Shown here: piece after piece, positions 40,420-48,531 of the stretch | Layout of the letters: every line of letters begins with the position of its first letter | Numbering within the stretch: the stretch's first letter is position 1 | From: Taibaiella sp. | Lineage (GTDB): Bacteria > Bacteroidota > Bacteroidia > Chitinophagales > Chitinophagaceae | Length of the DNA stretch: 64,000 nt | Direction: 5' to 3' | Assembly (NCBI GenBank): GCA_013815385.1 | Contig: JACDGL010000007.1 | Coordinates: forward strand, 150,713 to 214,712 | Position numbers and translations under genes: made by a program | Notes under the pieces: generated by a model | What the model was told of the DNA's origin: nothing | Database searches by the model: none | The model's input: only the letters and a program-made list of their open reading frames with translations

Positions 40420-41493
40420 TTATTTGATCTGCCTGCGATAGAGGTAAAAAGCGAAAAGGCCAAAAATCACATTTGGTATCCACACAGCTATAAATGGATT
40501 AAGCGCTGCCTTGGTAGAGAATGTGGTAGAGAATTGCATGACCATAATGTAGAGTGCGCTGATACCTATCCCTATTGCAATGTGCAAACCACTTCCCCCC
40601 CTTATCTTGCGGCTGCCAATACATAAGCCTATTACAGTAAGTATAAGGCCCGCAAACGGCTGTGCCGTACGCCGGGCTTTTTCTACAAAATAAAAATTAA
40701 GTGTTTCCCTGCCCCGTAACTGCTCCTGGGCTATAAACCGGTTGAGCTCAGGGGTGGTTAGTGCTTCCTTTATATCCTGGTCTTCGTTCAGGTCTTTAGG
40801 TGTAAAGGGATACTTCATATTCATATCACTGGCAAAACGCAGGTTTTCATGCAGGCCATCATTGTCTCTTATTGTTACCCCGTAAAGGTGCCATATTTTT
40901 TTTATGCTGTCGTAGCTCATATGGTCAGCAGTTACCTTTTGCTTCAGCAGCACGCCATCTATATCTTCTGCAGTAAAATGATAACCTGTATTTACCGTAT
41001 AGTCATAGCTCTGCACATATATAAAAAGATTTTTCGATAGTCGGAGGTGTACGTTCTTATCAGAATACAGGGTGGCGTTATGTACATATTTATTCTCAAA
41101 TGCGAGGCGTTGCTTGTTTGCGTTGGGCACTATCCAATGGTTGGCCACCAGCGATAATATACAAAGACAGCCCCCCCCTATCAAATATGGACGCATTAAG
41201 CGCTGGAACGAAACCCCTGTTGCCAGCATAGCTATGATCTCCGATTTATATGCGAGCTTGGAAGTAAAAAATATGGTGGCGATAAAAATGAATAGCGGGA
41301 ATAGGAGTGCGGATATGTGAGGAATGAAATTTTTGAAATAATTAAGGATGGCCATCGTAGGCGCCTTCTTAGATACAAAATCGTCTACTTTTTCTGAGTA
41401 GTCTATTACGCAGGCTATAATAGCCAGTATCAGAATGGCATAGAAGAATGTTCCCCAGAATTTCTTGATTATATACCAGTCCAGTTTTTTCAT
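40420..41493 (-). CDS. LptF/LptG-family permease (YjgP/YjgQ)
   Basis: This 357-residue inner-membrane protein belongs to the LptF/LptG family, which with LptB and LptC lifts lipopolysaccharide from the inner membrane. It has three helices in the first 110 residues (IIKKFWGTFFYAILILAIIA, LFPLFIFIATIFFTSKLAY, MLATGVSFQRLMRPYLIGG), a beta-jellyroll periplasmic domain (about 130-260) and three C-terminal helices (ARRTAQPFAGLILTVIGLC, GLHIAIGIGISALYIMVMQ, FIAVWIPNVIFGLFAFYLY). I cannot tell F from G by eye. It lies four bases after tgt, as often seen in Bacteroidota, so the two are co-transcribed. Confidence 0.88.
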   Translation of the reverse strand: MKKLDWYIIKKFWGTFFYAILILAIIACVIDYSEKVDDFVSKKAPTMAILNYFKNFIPHISALLFPLFIFIATIFFTSKLAYKSEIIAMLATGVSFQRLMRPYLIGGGCLCILSLVANHWIVPNANKQRLAFENKYVHNATLYSDKNVHLRLSKNLFIYVQSYDYTVNTGYHFTAEDIDGVLLKQKVTADHMSYDSIKKIWHLYGVTIRDNDGLHENLRFASDMNMKYPFTPKDLNEDQDIKEALTTPELNRFIAQEQLRGRETLNFYFVEKARRTAQPFAGLILTVIGLCIGSRKIRGGSGLHIAIGIGISALYIMVMQFSTTFSTKAALNPFIAVWIPNVIFGLFAFYLYRRQIK

Positions 41494-41497
41494 ACCC

Positions 41498-42628
41498 TTA
41501 CAGCCTTTGTTTTAATACAGGTATCATACCATCCTTCCATTCTTTGAAATCACCCTGCAAAATATGAGTACGCGCCTGCTTTACCAAATGCAGGTAAAAG
41601 GCAAGGTTGTGGATGCTGGCTATCTGCAGCCCCAGCAACTCATTTGCAACAAATAAGTGCCTCAGGTAGGCTTTGGTATAAAACCGGCTTGTAGCACAGT
41701 CCAGCCCTTCATCTATTGGGCTGAAGTCGTCTGCCCATCTTTTATTCCTTATATTCACAACCCCGTTTGTGGTAAAAAGCATACCATTCCTTCCATTGCG
41801 GGTAGGCATTACACAATCGAACATATCTATGCCTAACCCTATATTCTCTAAAATATTCCAGGGTGTGCCCACGCCCATAAGGTAGCGGGGTTTATCTGCA
41901 GGCAGGTATTCACAGGTTAGCCCGCACATTTCGTACATCATCTCCTCCGGCTCCCCTACTGATAATCCACCTATCGCGTTGCCATCACATTCCATTGATG
42001 CTATAAATTCAGCAGATGCCTGGCGCAGATCTTTATAAGTGCTTCCCTGTACTATAGGGAACAACGACTGCTCATAACCATACCTCGGTTCTGTCTCCCC
42101 CATGTGCTTTACGCAGCGTGCCAGCCACCTATGGGTTAGTTCCATTGATTTCTGAGCATACGCATAGTCTGATGGGTATGGGGGACATTCATCAAATGCC
42201 ATCATGATATCCGCCCCTATACTGCGTTGTATCTCAATAACTTTTTCAGGGGTAAACAAATGTTTTGAACCATCGATGTGCGACTGGAAAATTGCGCCGT
42301 CCTCCGTCAACTTTCTGTTATTTGCCAGCGAAAACACCTGGTAGCCTCCGCTATCGGTAAGTATAGGCCTGTCCCATCCGTTGAAACGGTGCAGGCCACC
42401 TGCCTTTTCTATTATATCTGTACCCGGACGCAGGTACAGGTGGTATGTATTGCCCAGTATTATCTGCGCATTGATCTCTTCTTTAAGCTGCACCTGGCTT
42501 ACGGCCTTTACTGTGCCTACCGTCCCTACCGGCATAAAGATGGGGGTTTCTATAGTACCGTGTCCGGTAGTTATGACCCCTGCCCTGGCATTTGATGAAG
42601 TGTCTTTTTTTATTAATTCAAAATCCAT
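41498..42628 (-). CDS. tgt: tRNA-guanine transglycosylase
   Basis: The enzyme inserts the queuosine precursor preQ1 at position 34 of tRNAs. The 376 residues contain the active-site DSGGYQVFSL, the substrate loop GGLSVGEPEEMM, the nucleophile Asp in DMFDCVMPTRNGRNGMLFT, and the C-terminal HNLAFYLHLV. The usual zinc site CxCxxC is replaced (DEGLDCATSRFYTKAYLRHL keeps one of three Cys). I believe such variants are common in Bacteroidota. The start ATG at 42626-42628 faces the glycosyltransferase gene. The lptF/G-like gene follows after four bases. Confidence 0.95.
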   Translation of the reverse strand: MDFELIKKDTSSNARAGVITTGHGTIETPIFMPVGTVGTVKAVSQVQLKEEINAQIILGNTYHLYLRPGTDIIEKAGGLHRFNGWDRPILTDSGGYQVFSLANNRKLTEDGAIFQSHIDGSKHLFTPEKVIEIQRSIGADIMMAFDECPPYPSDYAYAQKSMELTHRWLARCVKHMGETEPRYGYEQSLFPIVQGSTYKDLRQASAEFIASMECDGNAIGGLSVGEPEEMMYEMCGLTCEYLPADKPRYLMGVGTPWNILENIGLGIDMFDCVMPTRNGRNGMLFTTNGVVNIRNKRWADDFSPIDEGLDCATSRFYTKAYLRHLFVANELLGLQIASIHNLAFYLHLVKQARTHILQGDFKEWKDGMIPVLKQRL

Positions 42629-42678
42629 TTTCTATACCTGCTTCTTTATCCGCTTCAGGATTTGCTTACTTTAGCGGC

Positions 42679-43809
42679 GTGTTTGTGCTATTTCTTTACT
42701 GGCTGTTTGTATTCAGTATCTCCATACAGTGCCTCTATGCGCTGTATTTTTTCATCCGCCTCTTTTTTATCCCGGAGACGCCAATTGCAGACATAGATGT
42801 AACTAAAGGTGCATCTGTAATAATCTGTGCACGCAATGAGGCACACAACCTGCTAAACAACCTGCCTTTAATTTTGGCGCAAAGATACAGTAATGATCCA
42901 GCCAATACAGCATACGAGGTAATTGTTGTAAATGATGCATCAAGTGATGATACATCTAACATATTAGCCAATTTACAAACTGCGCACCGGCACCTGAATG
43001 TCATCAACATATCCCCGGAGGAAAAAATAACCACACCGGGCAAAAAACATGCGCTGGCAAAAGCAGTGGCAACGGCCGCCTATGAATGGCTGGTATTCAC
43101 AGATGCTGATTGTGTACCATCAGGCAATGAATGGCTGGCACTTATGACGGCACCCCTATATGCCGGGAAAGAAATAGTAGCAGGTTATGGCAGGTATAAA
43201 CGCACAGGCGGCTTGCTGAACAAATTTACACGGTGGGAATCGCTGCATACCTTCCTGCAATACAGCAGCTATGCCTATGCAGGTATGCCGTACATGGCGG
43301 TAGGGCGCAATCTTGCCTGCACAAAAAATATATGGCTATCAGGCCATCAGTCAGGAATATGGAAAACACTCCCATCGGGCGATGACGATATGCTGATGCG
43401 GGCAATGGCTACAGGAAGTAATACGGCTATAGTAGCTGACCAGCAGGCACACACCATTACCATTGGTAAGGAGTCGTGGAAGGAATGGATGAAACAAAAG
43501 CAACGCCACCTATCTACCGGCAAGTACTACAAACCATTTATTAAGGCACTGCTAAGCATGTATGCTTCAACACATGCCGCTATGTGGTTATTATTTATTT
43601 ATTTCCTATTCATTCCCTCCCCGCATAGTATATTCTGGTATTTTTCACTTCGCTGTGTATTGTACTGGGGTATATGGATCTGTACGGCACGCAAATTGAA
43701 CGAAAAGAAGCTGACTATATTTTTTCCCCTGTTCGATATTGGATGGATGCTCTATAATTTTGCTTTTTCGCCCTACATTATCCTGAAAAATAAACAGCAA
43801 TGGACATAG
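42679..43809 (+). CDS. Family 2 glycosyltransferase, membrane-bound
   Basis: The product is a processive-type GT2 enzyme. An N-terminal helix (FVLFLYWLFVFSISIQCLYALYFFIRLFF) is followed by the GT-A domain with ASVIICARNEAHNLLNNLP, EVIVVNDASSDDT, the DxD motif DADCVPSG and the KQRHLSTGKYY (QxxRW-like) motif. Three helices close the protein (AAMWLLFIYFLFIPS, IFWYFSLRCVLYW, WMLYNFAFSPYIIL). I chose the GTG at 42679; the frame is open from 42592 but that would overlap tgt. The start is therefore uncertain. It overlaps rsmG by ten bases. The sugar and acceptor are unknown, perhaps surface polysaccharide or lipid. Confidence 0.88.
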   Translation: MFVLFLYWLFVFSISIQCLYALYFFIRLFFIPETPIADIDVTKGASVIICARNEAHNLLNNLPLILAQRYSNDPANTAYEVIVVNDASSDDTSNILANLQTAHRHLNVINISPEEKITTPGKKHALAKAVATAAYEWLVFTDADCVPSGNEWLALMTAPLYAGKEIVAGYGRYKRTGGLLNKFTRWESLHTFLQYSSYAYAGMPYMAVGRNLACTKNIWLSGHQSGIWKTLPSGDDDMLMRAMATGSNTAIVADQQAHTITIGKESWKEWMKQKQRHLSTGKYYKPFIKALLSMYASTHAAMWLLFIYFLFIPSPHSIFWYFSLRCVLYWGIWICTARKLNEKKLTIFFPLFDIGWMLYNFAFSPYIILKNKQQWT

Positions 43810-44432
43810 TATTAAAATACTTCAGCGACTTTACAGACCACCAGATAAGTCAATTGCAGCAACTGGAGGCCCTCTATAAAGAATGGAATGAGCAGATAAA
43901 CGTTATATCCCGCAAAGACATTGATGCTCTTTACGAAAAGCACGTATTACATTCACTGGCTATTGCTGCTATTTGTAATTTCAACGATGGCGCCAGTATC
44001 GTGGATATAGGTACAGGTGGTGGCTTCCCGGGGATACCCCTTGCAATTTTTTTCCCTGAAGTTCAGTTCCTGCTGGCAGATAGTATTGGCAAAAAGATAA
44101 AAGTGGTGCAGGAAGTAGCAAAAGGAATAGGCCTGAAAAATGTAATTGCCGTACACACCCGTGTAGAAGAGATAAAAGGGCGGACATTCGATTATGCAGT
44201 ATCGCGTGCGGTAGCCCCGCTGGGTGATCTATGGACCTGGATCAATCCCCTGATCCGGAAAGGACAGAAGAGCGAAGACCTGCCGAATGGGTTAATTTGC
44301 TTAAAAGGTGGCGACCTTACTAACGAAATAAGCGAATCTAACGTCAAGGAAAAGGTGCAGGCGTGGGATGTACAGGATATTTTTCCTGAACCTTCTTTTG
44401 CGGAGAAATACATAATCTATGTACCTAAGTAA
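43800..44432 (+). CDS. rsmG: 16S rRNA (guanine-527-N7)-methyltransferase
   Basis: RsmG methylates G527 in the 530 loop of 16S rRNA with S-adenosylmethionine. Its loss causes low-level streptomycin resistance in other bacteria. The 210 residues hold the SAM-binding motif VDIGTGGGFPGIPLAIFFP, then LLADSIGKKIKVV and the conserved RAVAPLGDLWTW. The N-terminal helix carries YKEWNEQINVISRKDIDALYEKHVLHS, standard for the family. It overlaps the glycosyltransferase gene by ten bases, so both are translated from one message. The length is normal. Confidence 0.95.
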   Translation: MDIVLKYFSDFTDHQISQLQQLEALYKEWNEQINVISRKDIDALYEKHVLHSLAIAAICNFNDGASIVDIGTGGGFPGIPLAIFFPEVQFLLADSIGKKIKVVQEVAKGIGLKNVIAVHTRVEEIKGRTFDYAVSRAVAPLGDLWTWINPLIRKGQKSEDLPNGLICLKGGDLTNEISESNVKEKVQAWDVQDIFPEPSFAEKYIIYVPK

Positions 44433-44574
44433 TAATGCCACAATAAGGTTGATAGATCTCTCGTTATATTTTTTGTAAATAATAATTTATCAATTTAAAT
44501 AATTTATTTTTACAATAGATATGTGTCAATGATGTGTGCTGATGGTCATTTAAACAATAATAACTTTTTACCCT

Positions 44575-45708
44575 ATGAAAAAATCAGCTGTCATTGCCCT
44601 TTTGGCTGCATTAGCCGTCGGCATGTATTCCTGTAGTAAGAGCAGTGACTCTACACCCGCTACAGTTTCAGTGGTCCTCCCACAAACAGTACACCAGTAT
44701 TATGCAGATAATACTAATAATATAAATGAAAAGGCTACTGTGGGCCGTGTGCTTTTTTATGATGGCCACTTGTCGCTCAACAATGCAATATCGTGTGGCA
44801 GTTGCCACAAGCAGGCACTTGCCTTTGCCGATAATGTATCGCTGAGCACGGGCTATGAAAACCGGCTTACCAAGCGCAATTCGATGCCTATTCAAGACCT
44901 TGTAGCATCATCTGGCCCCCACCCTTTTGAAAAAGGTATGCTGACTTCTGCTGGGGGAGGCTCCTTTCTATTCTGGGATGGCAGAGAAAATAATGTTCAG
45001 AATCTAATAGCCCGCCCCATAACCAACCACGTAGAGATGGGCATCAGCGATATGAGCGTATTGCCCGCCAAGCTCTCAGCGCTTCCTTATTACAGTAAGC
45101 TGTTCACAGACGCATATGGCACATCCGAAATAACAAAAGACAAGATATCAGAGTGCATCGCTTATTTCATATCCTCTATCAAAACTGGGAATAGCCGTTA
45201 TGAATTGTCAGTAATCCGGAAAACTGTGCTCACTGCGCAGGAACAGGAAGGGATGTTGCTGTTCCAGAATAAATTTATGTGCAATAGCTGCCACAATTCC
45301 ATCTCGTTTGATACTTCATCGGGCGGAATGAATAATGGCTATACTTCTATGGACTTTATGGACAATGGCCTGGATGATAGCTATACAGATATGGGGCAGG
45401 GCACCATAACAGGTAACGCAACTGATAATGGTAAGTTCAAGGCTCCAAAGCTGCATAACATAGCTCTTACCGCCCCATACATGCATGATGGCCGTTATAA
45501 AACACTTGACGAGGTTCTGGAACATTACAGCCATAACATACGCAACACTCCTAATCTTGATATCAGGCTGCGGGATCAGGCCAACCAGCCAAGGAATATG
45601 AATATGACCAATGATGAAAAGCAAGCCATCATTGCCTTCCTGAATACACTTACAGACACTAAAATGATCACTGAAACAAGCTTTTCAAATCCTTTCAGAG
45701 CTAATTAA
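44575..45708 (+). CDS. Di-haem cytochrome c peroxidase (MauG/CcpA-like) lipoprotein
   Basis: This 377-residue predicted lipoprotein (lipobox MYSC, Cys20) has two haem c sites: Cys74-Gly-Ser-Cys77-His78 and Cys236-Asn-Ser-Cys239-His240. The region around both and LHNIALTAPYMHDGRYKTLDEVLEHY match the CCP/MauG family. Such proteins reduce peroxide in the periplasm or carry out tryptophan-type oxidation when paired with a partner. The first haem region (SLNNAISCGSCHKQALAFADN) is typical of the high-potential site. It lies upstream of an outer-membrane beta-barrel gene by 27 bases, so the two may share a transcript. Confidence 0.92.
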   Translation: MKKSAVIALLAALAVGMYSCSKSSDSTPATVSVVLPQTVHQYYADNTNNINEKATVGRVLFYDGHLSLNNAISCGSCHKQALAFADNVSLSTGYENRLTKRNSMPIQDLVASSGPHPFEKGMLTSAGGGSFLFWDGRENNVQNLIARPITNHVEMGISDMSVLPAKLSALPYYSKLFTDAYGTSEITKDKISECIAYFISSIKTGNSRYELSVIRKTVLTAQEQEGMLLFQNKFMCNSCHNSISFDTSSGGMNNGYTSMDFMDNGLDDSYTDMGQGTITGNATDNGKFKAPKLHNIALTAPYMHDGRYKTLDEVLEHYSHNIRNTPNLDIRLRDQANQPRNMNMTNDEKQAIIAFLNTLTDTKMITETSFSNPFRAN

Positions 45709-45735
45709 GTTCATTAACCCTAAAAATATTACGTA

Positions 45736-46425
45736 ATGAAAAAAACATTACTGGCAATCCTTTGCTTTGCCTTCGCATCTTCTGCGTTTGCCCAGGATGC
45801 TCTTCCACCGCAAACCCCTGTAAAAAAAGTAGACCAGTATATAGGCGTACAGATAAACCAATTGATACGCCAGGTCTTTAATTTTAATAATACTGCCAGT
45901 ACAGTTATTAATCCATACCTGCTTACCTATTCGCTCACATCCATACGCACAGGCTGGGGATTTCATGTAGGGTTGGGCTATAATTATAACTCCAGCACTA
46001 CTGCTGATGGTATTAGCACGCTGGTATCTAAGATCAATGATATGCAGCTGCGTATAGGGGTGGAGAAAAGGTTCCTGCTTTCCAATGCCTGGGAAACAGG
46101 CGCAGGGTTGGATCTGCTGTATAATATCAATGATGATAAGACCACAAGCACCATCAATGATTTTAGTGGCATTTCCACCACTACTACCACTACTACTGCC
46201 AATACCTTTGGCGGCGGTGGTATGGGTTGGCTGCGCTATCATATTACTCCTCATATTCTTGTTGGCACCGAAGTAAGCCTATACTATACTACAGGTGAGC
46301 AGAAGCAGACCATAGAGATACAGAATGGAGGCTTTGGCGGCGGCATTCCGACTAACACGGATAATAAAGTATCACAGGGCACCATCAATCTGCCTGTAGC
46401 GTTTTTCCTGTTGGTGAAATTTTAA
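45736..46425 (+). CDS. Exported outer-membrane beta-barrel protein
   Basis: The 229-residue protein has a signal peptide (LLAILCFAFASSAFAQ) and alternating strands (TSIRTGWGFHVGLGYNY, MQLRIGVEKRFLL, WETGAGLDLLYNI) that end GTINLPVAFFLLVKF. That final aromatic residue is typical for a small barrel of the Bacteroidota. The Thr-rich loop ISTTTTTTTANTFG is probably a surface loop. There is no motif for function. It follows the cytochrome c peroxidase gene closely. Confidence 0.75.
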   Translation: MKKTLLAILCFAFASSAFAQDALPPQTPVKKVDQYIGVQINQLIRQVFNFNNTASTVINPYLLTYSLTSIRTGWGFHVGLGYNYNSSTTADGISTLVSKINDMQLRIGVEKRFLLSNAWETGAGLDLLYNINDDKTTSTINDFSGISTTTTTTTANTFGGGGMGWLRYHITPHILVGTEVSLYYTTGEQKQTIEIQNGGFGGGIPTNTDNKVSQGTINLPVAFFLLVKF

Positions 46426-46469
46426 TTGAGGGTACTGTCCGTTTTTCATCTTACTGTGGAAAGTATTCT

Positions 46470-46477
46470 TATTTTTG
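46470..46477 (+). promoter_or_regulatory. -7 box upstream of yebC
   Basis: TATTTTTG matches TAnnTTTG, 31 bases before the yebC start. No -33 TTTG is clear. Confidence 0.45.
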
Positions 46478-46507
46478 CGCCCTGCATATAAAAGTATTTA
46501 AATAGGT

Positions 46508-47218
46508 ATGGGCCGGATATTTGAAGTACGTAAATCCAAAATGTTTGCGCGGTACGACCGCATGGCGAAACAATTTAGCCGTATAGGCAAGGATATAGCC
46601 ATAGCTGTAAAGAAAGGCGGTCCTGAGCCTGATAATAATTCCTCACTGCGCCGCATAATACAGAATGCACGCAACATAAATATGCCCAAAGACCGTATAG
46701 AAGGCGCCATCAAAAACGCCATGGGCAAGGATACCAGCAGCTATGACGAAGTACTGTATGAAGGCTACGCCCCGCACGGTATTGCTATACTTGTAGAAAC
46801 AGCAACAGATAATACAACGCGTACTGTAGCCAATGTACGTACACACTTTAATAAAGGAGGTGGCACGCTCGGCAACAGTGGATCAGTGTCTTTCCTTTTC
46901 AGGCACCTGGGTGTATTTAAATTAAGCTCAGAAGGCCTTAGCGCCGAAGACCTGGAACTGGAACTGATCGATTACGGACTGGAAGAACTGGGTGAAGATG
47001 CAGAAAACAATATCATTCTGCGCTGCACTTTCGGTGATTTCGGCAACATGCAAAAAGTATTGGAAGAGAAAGGTATTGCGCCATTATCTGCGGAGTTGGA
47101 ATGGATACCGCTAAATACTGTGGAAATTACAGAAGAGCAGGCTGACGATGTATTTAAGCTGATAGAGCGCGTGGAGCAGGACGATGACGTACAGCGAGTA
47201 TTTCACAATATGGGTTAA
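46508..47218 (+). CDS. yebC: YebC/PmpR-family protein (TACO1-like)
   Basis: The 236 residues fit the YebC/TACO1 family: MGRIFEVRKSKMFARYDRMA, the conserved DNNSSLRRIIQNARNINMPKDRIEGAIKNA, then YEGYAPHGIAILVETATDNTTRTVANVR and GTLGNSGSVSF. It is cytoplasmic, in three domains. Members were described as DNA-binding regulators; more recent work links them to translation of proline stretches. The gene stands alone between a -7 box and a strong terminator. Confidence 0.92.
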   Translation: MGRIFEVRKSKMFARYDRMAKQFSRIGKDIAIAVKKGGPEPDNNSSLRRIIQNARNINMPKDRIEGAIKNAMGKDTSSYDEVLYEGYAPHGIAILVETATDNTTRTVANVRTHFNKGGGTLGNSGSVSFLFRHLGVFKLSSEGLSAEDLELELIDYGLEELGEDAENNIILRCTFGDFGNMQKVLEEKGIAPLSAELEWIPLNTVEITEEQADDVFKLIERVEQDDDVQRVFHNMG

Positions 47219-47236
47219 AAGGATTTATTTTTTTAT

Positions 47237-47270
47237 AAAAAGAGTGCTATCAGGCACTCTTTTTATTTTT
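47237..47270. terminator. Terminator after yebC
   Basis: AAAAAGAGTGC and GCACTCTTTTT form an 11-bp perfect stem with a 6-base loop, followed by TATTTTT. It lies 18 bases after the yebC stop. Confidence 0.88.
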
Positions 47271-47287
47271 AACGATCACAGGGGGTA

Positions 47288-47950
47288 ATGAAAACAGAGG
47301 ATGTAATCGCGGATCTAAGGGAAATGGCTGACCCTACCCGCCTGGCAGGCATGCAACGCTATGGCATTGATACGGCGCATGCACTTGGTATCTCCATGGC
47401 TGCTATCCGTCTTTACGCTAAACATATAGGCAAAGACCATGACCTGGCACTAGCCCTGTGGGATAGCGGCCTGCATGAAGTCCGGATACTGGCATCTATG
47501 GTAGCTATTCCAGCCCTGGTTACTGAGCAACAGTTTGATAAATGGGTAGCCGATTTTTATTCGTGGGATCTTTGTGACCAGGTATGTGGCAACCTGCTGG
47601 ATAAGACCTCCTTCGTGCTCGATAAAATAAAAGAATATGTAAAGCGCGAAGAAGAGTATGTGAAACGCGCTGGTTTTGTGTTGATGGCAACCTATTGCGT
47701 ACACAATAAAAAGGCCCCCGATGCAGTGTTCTTATCATTCCTGCCCCTGATAGAAAAGGGTGCTGATGACGACCGGAATTTTGTAAAGAAAGCAGCCAAC
47801 TGGGCGCTGAGGCAGATCGGCAAACGAAATGCTGCCCTTCTTCCCAAAGTTATAGCAACAGCGGAGCGCATTTTATTACAGAAAACACCTTCCGCAAAAT
47901 GGATAGCAAGAGACACCCTGAGGGAACTGACTAACTTAAAGAAAGAATAA
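47288..47950 (+). CDS. DNA alkylation repair protein (AlkD-like HEAT-repeat glycosylase)
   Basis: The 220-residue all-helical protein matches the AlkD/DNA alkylation repair family: RYGIDTAHALGISMAAIRLYAKHIGK, DLALALWDSGLHEVRILASMVA, the FYSWDLCDQVCGNLLDK motif with conserved Trp and Asp, then KRAGFVLMATY and NFVKKAANWALRQIGKRN. HEAT-like repeats wrap DNA and excise bulky N-alkylated purines such as N3- and N7-alkyl bases. This is the third DNA-damage gene set in the window, after the Y-family polymerase and Ku-LigD. Confidence 0.88.
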   Translation: MKTEDVIADLREMADPTRLAGMQRYGIDTAHALGISMAAIRLYAKHIGKDHDLALALWDSGLHEVRILASMVAIPALVTEQQFDKWVADFYSWDLCDQVCGNLLDKTSFVLDKIKEYVKREEEYVKRAGFVLMATYCVHNKKAPDAVFLSFLPLIEKGADDDRNFVKKAANWALRQIGKRNAALLPKVIATAERILLQKTPSAKWIARDTLRELTNLKKE

Positions 47951-47963
47951 GAGCCTGCATAAA

Positions 47964-48374
47964 TTATTCCTGATTGATTTCAGCAGGGCAGAGCAAGCAA
48001 ATACCAGTCATTGAGTAATACAAATTTTGAAACTGGTGCAGGTAGTTTACCTCCCAGAAATGGATAAGCGTAAATTTGTGTTCATCCATTAATATCATAT
48101 AATCTTTCTCCATTTTAAAGAAGAAAACACGGTCCTGCACCGTTGTTTTGATGAGCCCGCGTGCATCCTGCGCACAGCATCTTTGCAAAACATCTTTGCT
48201 TAGCTTTATGGGTTCTAAGTTCAGGGCACGCTGTGTTCCGCTGTTTAAGAGACCATCCTGCATTTTCACAGTTATTATTACCTGTTCTTCGTCTTTATTA
48301 TTAATAGCAACTACCTCCACTACACTGCCATCCACATACACATTGTTGCCAATTTTGATATCCTGAGAACTCAT
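47964..48374 (-). CDS. Conserved hypothetical protein with LHQFQNLYY motif
   Basis: The 136-residue cytoplasmic protein starts with a small beta domain (IKIGNNVYVDGSVVEVVAIN) and contains LNLEPIKLSKDVLQRC and NYLHQFQNLYYSMTG near the end. I have seen the combination PIxLxxxxL plus YxHxLQNLYxxLTG in hypothetical proteins of Bacteroidota and their phages, but no function is known. It is transcribed alone, convergent with the AlkD-like gene. Confidence 0.6.
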   Translation of the reverse strand: MSSQDIKIGNNVYVDGSVVEVVAINNKDEEQVIITVKMQDGLLNSGTQRALNLEPIKLSKDVLQRCCAQDARGLIKTTVQDRVFFFKMEKDYMILMDEHKFTLIHFWEVNYLHQFQNLYYSMTGICLLCPAEINQE

Positions 48375-48531
48375 ATATTGGCATTTGGTTCCATAATACT
48401 AATCGAAAGTCATGCCACGCCTGTAGTTTATCTTGTTAAAAATCATAAAAATGCATTCACCTGATACAGATACGTTCTTCCGCTGCTGTTAGCTTCCTTT
48501 TACTATAAAAAGAATAGCATTTCAAAAAAAA

